From NCBI GenBank assembly GCA_029721435.1, contig CM056573.1:150309947-150373946 (forward strand): a stretch of DNA of 64,000 nucleotides, read 5' to 3'. The position numbers were made by a program, and so were the translations under genes. Below are positions 53,665-64,000 of the stretch, one piece after another. This stretch comes from Gymnothorax reevesii. Taxonomy: Eukaryota; Chordata; Actinopteri; Anguilliformes; Muraenidae. The notes beneath the pieces were generated by a model. It was not told where the DNA came from and searched no databases. It saw nothing but the letters and a program-made list of their open reading frames with translations. Within the stretch, counting starts at the first letter, position 1, and the number at the start of each line of letters is the position of its first letter.

Positions 53665-56600
53665 GCAGGTGGAGAGGAGGAAGGGGGTAGAAAAAAATTA
53701 ACCCAAAAAAGTTGGAGTGATGGTGGAGGTAAAAAAAAAAAAAACAAATATTAAGATGTGAGACGAGCTAAAGATCAATGAACTGGTGCTTACAAGAGAA
53801 CAGAACAAAGGGACTGAGCTTGAACTGCGGAGGACGCCAGTCTCATACCAAGGGGCCCTCTGTACACCGCTTTACTCCAGCGACAGTAGGGGCTTACCTG
53901 CAGGTGCTGCTTGCTGTTGCACTAAAATAAGAGACCGCTGGGTCCAATGTAAACCTCAAACATGCACACCTTCTACCGAAGACTGCGTGCTTGCAATCGG
54001 CTGCTAAATTTCATGCAGAGCTCTCAGACAGTGGAGCATTAACATGGGCACAAACACATTCATGTTGCCTTTGTCTTTGGGTTGTTGGAGCTTGAAGCAA
54101 TATTGCAGAAAGGAGAGACAACTGGGGGTGAAAAAGACTCCAATTGTCATTTCTTTCAACTGTGGTAATCTAGAGATTTTATTTGTGTATAGAAGTGTAT
54201 ATGTGTATGCTGTATGTACATCTGTCGTGCACAGATGCATCGATAAGCGTATGGTTTTTTTTTTTGTAGAGCTAATGGAACAAGCTATATTTTCTATAAT
54301 ATCCTACCTAAAGATATCAGAACTTGGAATTTTAGCCATTTGCGTGCTTTCATTTACCACTGACTTTTTACTTCTGTTTGGTGCTGTATTCACAGTACAG
54401 ATGTGTACACATTTTTGTTCTCGGAAGTAGAAAGACGAATTTAAGCAGATTTCGAGCCGTGAGCTAATGAACAAATTCTCTTTCGACTTGCCTTTGGTCC
54501 TGTGGTCTGCCACTGCACAAATTGTACTTTTAATTATTTTTTTATTCTTTAATTTTAGACAAAGGAAATTGTAAAACGGGGGAGAGAAATAGTCATTGGT
54601 TACATCTGTTATTAAAAGTTTTATTTCCTGCTAACATTGACTGCGGCACTAGTTAAGTGTTATAGAGGCAGTAATCGCCCTGCTCAGTCGCAGTCCTGGA
54701 TCGAGGCAGAGTTAGGCTTTGCAGCATGTAAGACACAATGCACTGCTGAGTTTCCACCCTGGGACTGGTACTGCATAACGATATGAATAATTACACTGCT
54801 GTAAGTCATTAGAACCAATGCAATGTGGCCATGCAGCATGTTTGCATTACAAATGAGCCACTGCTGTGCAAATTCCCATGGAGTAAAATTAGCTAGGGCT
54901 GTGTTCCCTTTATTATGCACAGCAGTGATTCCATTTTTAGGACAAGGCGTCAAAGCTGGTAAAAAAAAAATGCGTGGATAACAACTAGAGAATGTAGTGG
55001 ATTCCTACTTCCTACTTAACACCTTCAAAACCAGCTGAAGTTTGTGATGGTGAGGTCATTGCTTTGCAGGGCGCACTGACTCGCTGACCTCAGTTCAGAT
55101 CCACGCCTCTGTTCCATCTGAGGTATTCAGGCGGCCCTTATCTCAGGTCTCGAGGGCATTTTCGCGCTGACCCACTTCTGCGGGTCTTTTTTCAACTCCC
55201 GCAGCTCATCCGGAGATTATTTTTTAGCCTATTCCCCAAACGGCCAACAACCTTGACAGAGCTTGCGATCGGAACTGTGAGCAGTGTTCAGCTTGAGCTC
55301 TTATTCCTCTTGCCCCCGTGCTGTGCCTTTTACTGTGCTATACATCAGCACAGCAGTGCCCTGTGCCGTCCCCACATTGATACAGTGCATTGTTCATGCT
55401 CCTGTGCAGAGGAGGTATGACGTGTGCAGACATTATCTGCAGTTGTGGGGTTGGCTACCACTGGTGGTGTAATGTAATGTCTGGCTGGTGGATGCACAGG
55501 AGAGGAGACTGCAATGTTTTCACTGTCTGCTCCTGAACTTGAGCTTCTGTTAGTTTGCACATGCTTCTCCGTGTGTGTGTGTGTGTGTGTGTGTGTGGGA
55601 GGGAGGGAGTGACTGGTGAGGTGTGGTGTATGCTATATTTGTTTGTGTGAGGTAAGAAAGGATAGAGGAAATGTCTGGTTTGAGTTATGAACAGAAATGT
55701 CCTGGGAGCACAACAGTGGACTGTGACCCTCATGAGAGGTGCCGTTTGCCCCCTGTCCCCTTCTCCGGGTGTCAGAAGTTGGACACTTTGGGGCCAGTGG
55801 GATCAAGTGCGCCCCCTGGTGTCTCTTTCTGCACTCATTGTCCATTATTTTCTTTTTGCCATTTGGGGGCCTCGAACAACACGCAAAATGAAAATGAATT
55901 GATTATTAATTTTTCTTTTATTTAATTATTTACCTTTTTTAAAGACCACAGTTTCTAATTTTTTTTTTGGGGGGGGGGTATTGTTTATCTCTTAAGTTGA
56001 GGAACAGTGATTAGTGTGGCAGGAGTTGGTTTACTACCTGAACACTACGTGTAATCATGAGTCAGAGGATCAACATTCTATATTGGAAGCGCTTTTATAT
56101 ATTATAGCATTGCTACTCATAGTTATTAAAAATATAACAGTATTTTATAAATGACATTGGACACACTCTGTATATACTCTTTTGTTGGAGCATATGCAAG
56201 TAAGCTATCTGTATGCTAAACATTACGGTGAAATCTAAGGACTGGACATAACATGTTCAGTGTTCAGAACAAAATGGTTTAATTTGGGATCTAATTTATG
56301 TCCTCATAAGAGTGTCTCTCACCCTGGATTAGTTAATGCAATAACTGACCTTTGAGCTATGCAGGTGTCCTGTCCACCCAGGTTATCATGTATACATTTA
56401 TCTACATGAAATGCTGCTTATCTGGGGTGATTTGATGAAACCAAATCTTGTATGTTTAGATGTCTAATTCACGCCACCACTAAAATTACATTTAATTACA
56501 ATCGATGTTGTGTTGAGTTATTCTCAGGAGATTTTGTAGTTGATGGGTGATTTGTTCATGCTTTCAACAGATGGACTGCATTGTATGCTGGAAGAGAATG

Positions 56601-56885
56601 TTGTTGTAAGGTGGGTGCATTTCTGTCACCTGTGAGATGAAACTGTTTTATGTTAGTATTGATAGTTATCATGTTAAACACCATAAGTGCAAGCGAATGT
56701 AAACATAAGTATAAAATATGTATCAGTTTAAAAAAAAAAAAAACCCGTTTTGCTTATTTGTTTTCCCTTTAACTAACATTGTTGTTGACTCTGCCTTGAC
56801 CTTTCATTTCTTTAAACACAGCAGTTTTATTGCTGTATTTCCCTCTTCTGGTTTTTATTGCAATAAAAATATATGAACGTTGTAT
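53665..56885 (+). other. lipe: probable lipe 3' UTR
   Basis: About 3.2 kb without splice-bounded coding sequence, running from the lipe stop to a poly(A) signal with GT-rich downstream element near 56862. Contains a (GT)n run (about 55572-55597) and a T/G homopolymer stretch near 55958-55979. Earlier cleavage at weaker signals is possible. Confidence 0.55.
56862..56867 (+). terminator. lipe poly(A) signal AATAAA
   Basis: AATAAA at 56862-56867 is followed 20-70 bases later by a strongly GT-rich stretch (GTTGTTAGTT, GTTGTTTGTGTTGTCTGTTA). Signal plus downstream element is the standard vertebrate cleavage/polyadenylation arrangement. Further AATAAA hexamers occur near 57022 and 58127. Confidence 0.55.
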
Positions 56886-58589
56886 CCGTGTTGTTAGTTC
56901 TTAGTTGTTTGTGTTGTCTGTTAGTTGTCTGTTCCCTCTATTAACCAGTGTAGCGTATCTGTTACATAAAGTGAAAGGGTTAACAGCCTGGACACCCTGC
57001 TGGTTTTGTTTCTTATTGCCAAATAAACATTTGAGAATAACTTGAACGGTCCGTCAAGTTAAAATTTTAACATAAAATTTTTTAAAAATTTTAATTTAAA
57101 TTTTCATTAAATTTTTTAAAACTATTTTTCCAAAATATTGGCCCTTGATCAACATATTTGCCCAAGGAAATGATTTTTACACAATTGGAAATGGGTTTGT
57201 TTAACAGAGGGTTAAGACAGAATGTAAACATTTGTTTGCACCATAATCATGCAGTTTTTTTTCATCAAGCTCACACATTTATGACTGCAAGGCTGTTGAA
57301 CAATGATCAGCCTCAATATGAAAACCTAATATGGTCTAGGCCCCCCTTTTACAGCCAAAAGGGAGGTCAAGCTATTGTCCAGTTGGATTCCAGGAATGAG
57401 GGTTTCCCAGCAGATCATTTCCCACAGCATCACACTCGCCCCATCAGCCTGTCTCCTGCTCTCAGTGCATCTTGGACCCTGCTGTTCTCCAGTTAAATGG
57501 TACAAACATACCCAGTCGATGCTCATGATTTTAAAGGACAGGACTCACTGGACCAGTCAACCTTATTCAACTGCTTCGAGGTTTATTTCTGACGCTCGTG
57601 AGCCCATTTTGGGTGCTTTCTGTGATGGTGCGGGGTTAGAATGTGCACCATTTTGTCTGCAGTTTAAAGTGTGATATGCAGCTGGGTGCGATGCTGTGTG
57701 TGTCGCATAGCACATTCCCTAGTATCATGAAAAAAAATTATCCACTACTCCTGTCCTTTGGACAAGACAGGATAGCCTTCGCTGCCCTTGTGCTGTAGTG
57801 AGCCTTGGACGCCCAATATAATGTCGCTGGTTCATGGTTTGTCCCTCCTTGGACCATTGTCAGTAGGGAGTCACCACTGGAAGCCTTGCCTCTCTGGGGA
57901 TGCACTGACTCACTAAACTGGTCGTAATAATTTGGCTCTTGTCAAAATCTCTGCGGTCCTGTATCTCCCACTTCCAACATGATGGTTACAAGAGCCTTTT
58001 GTTCACCTATTGTCTGAGGTCTGTCTGCAGAACTTGACGTGCTGCTGTACGGAGATGACTTTTCTTTTTTACCTCATCTGTGAGCGATTTTATTGTCTTG
58101 ACTCATTAGACTGTGTGTGCTGCAATGCAATAAAGTTATATCAAAAGTATCAAAAGTATGATCCTTAGTTTCTCAGTTTTTACTCCCTGTAACTCAATTC
58201 ATAACCCCGGGATATCTGGTTGCAGTCAAAGTGAGCACATTACTATTTAATCTATGGTTGTTATTTAAAATGGTTTTAGATTCAGAAACGACATTGCCAA
58301 AGAATCTCAAAGTTTTAATGAAATGAAGCACAAAATTCCTGTCTGCATGTGTCGCAATCTTAAATCGAGAACGCGCATTCCGCTCCCCGTTCGGTGATTT
58401 TGGGAAGGGAAAAAAAAAGGAATCGGGGCGCGCATCCTTGTGCGCGTTCACATGTGAACTATTGGGGGGGCACATGAGCATCGCAGAGGCAGGAAAGAAG
58501 CGCGCGATTAATATCTTCCCTCCTCTCATCCTCGTTTTTAAAAACTGTCCTTTCCTCCAAGTCGAGGATAGTGAGACGGAGGAAATAAG
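56886..58589. other. intergenic region between lipe and tmem145
   Basis: Contains a deleted Tc1-derived copy (57326-57526) and a repeat-like segment at about 57710-58060 (contains CAAGACAGGATAGCCTTCG and GTTCATGGTTTGTCCCTCC) that I recognise as recurrent in fish genomes but cannot classify. The last ~200 bp are CpG-richer (GGGGCGCGCATCC..., AGCGCGCGATTAAT), consistent with the tmem145 promoter and 5' UTR. Confidence 0.45.
57326..57526 (-). pseudogene. internally deleted Tc1/mariner-type transposase remnant
   Basis: On the minus strand an ASVMLWEMICWE-like block (compare the SVMVWG block before the second catalytic Asp) is joined directly to a C-terminal-like AVKGGPRPY ending in a stop. The region with the second Asp and the Glu has been deleted. 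Such collapsed copies are typical of MITE derivatives of Tc1 elements. The match is short and therefore tentative. Confidence 0.4.
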
Positions 58590-63747
<5,158 letters not shown>

Positions 63748-64000
63748 GTAAGCGTGGGCGTGGCACTGAATTTACATTGTCCTGCACCACTGCATGGCAC
63801 TGTGCCTAATAAGAATTAAAAGGTCATATAATGCCCACTTCCCAGTTTAACATTTTCATTTTCATGGTCTATTTACAAACATTTGCATGTTTTTATGGTC
63901 AAAACGCTCCTAGTTACAGCCGAGTTGGCTGTGTGTGCAGCATTTCAGGCTCACTTTGGCTCCTGTCTTTTTAAGGTCCCCTCCCTTAAAACTCACTCCA
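63748..64000. other. start of tmem145 intron 5
   Basis: No exon or repeat recognised before the window end. Confidence 0.4.

Overview
The window is nuclear DNA of a ray-finned (teleost-type) fish. Two vertebrate protein-coding genes are spread over many small exons with canonical GT/AG introns. The introns and flanks are packed with fish-typical repeats: Tc1-like DNA transposons, a DIRS1-type tyrosine-recombinase retrotransposon, L2/Rex-like and Tx1-like LINE fragments, a tRNA-derived SINE, hairpin MITEs and long (CA)n, (TC)n and (GTGA)n tracts. The species cannot be named from the sequence alone. There is nothing prokaryotic here (no operons, no CRISPR).

Layout. 1-14 kb is repeat-rich: a locally duplicated segment, a ~700-bp long inverted repeat interrupted by an old Tc1-like element, a pogo-like transposase remnant and a second, 5'-truncated Tc1-like copy. 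Inside it, 840-930 is a possible first coding exon of lipe. 14.3-14.5 kb holds a TATA-box/splice-donor pair that could be another lipe promoter and leader exon. 16.6-18.7 kb is one giant hairpin (foldback) element, and 20.6-21.1 kb is a SINE. 23.2-53.7 kb is lipe (hormone-sensitive lipase): 12 coding exons that join in frame to 809 codons, with oxyanion-hole motif, catalytic Ser/Asp/His and one of the known phosphorylation clusters visible. Its introns carry an L2 LINE end (24.5-25.5 kb), a 5.8-kb DIRS1-like element in sense orientation (30.75-36.57 kb), a 632-bp MITE ending 40 bp before a coding exon, a hAT remnant, a LINE with a nested repeat, a 46-bp minisatellite, a ~470-bp pyrimidine tract and a LINE end embedded in (TC)n. 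The lipe 3' UTR probably runs to a poly(A) signal near 56.86 kb.

From 58.59 kb, on the same strand, the first five coding exons of tmem145 (149 codons, signal peptide plus luminal domain) are present; the gene continues past the window end.

The two genes do not form a functional unit. lipe is the cytosolic/lipid-droplet neutral lipase of regulated lipolysis; tmem145 encodes a secretory-pathway multi-pass protein with a GOLD-like luminal N-terminus. As I remember it, both also lie in human 19q13.2, so this is conserved local synteny. The main points for a second look are a possible in-frame 27-nt lipe microexon, the in-frame upstream lipe exon, the loss of the second PKA-site motif in lipe, the DIRS element with readable terminal-repeat/ICR architecture and an 18-G tract at the RT/recombinase junction, and the ~2-kb foldback hairpin.
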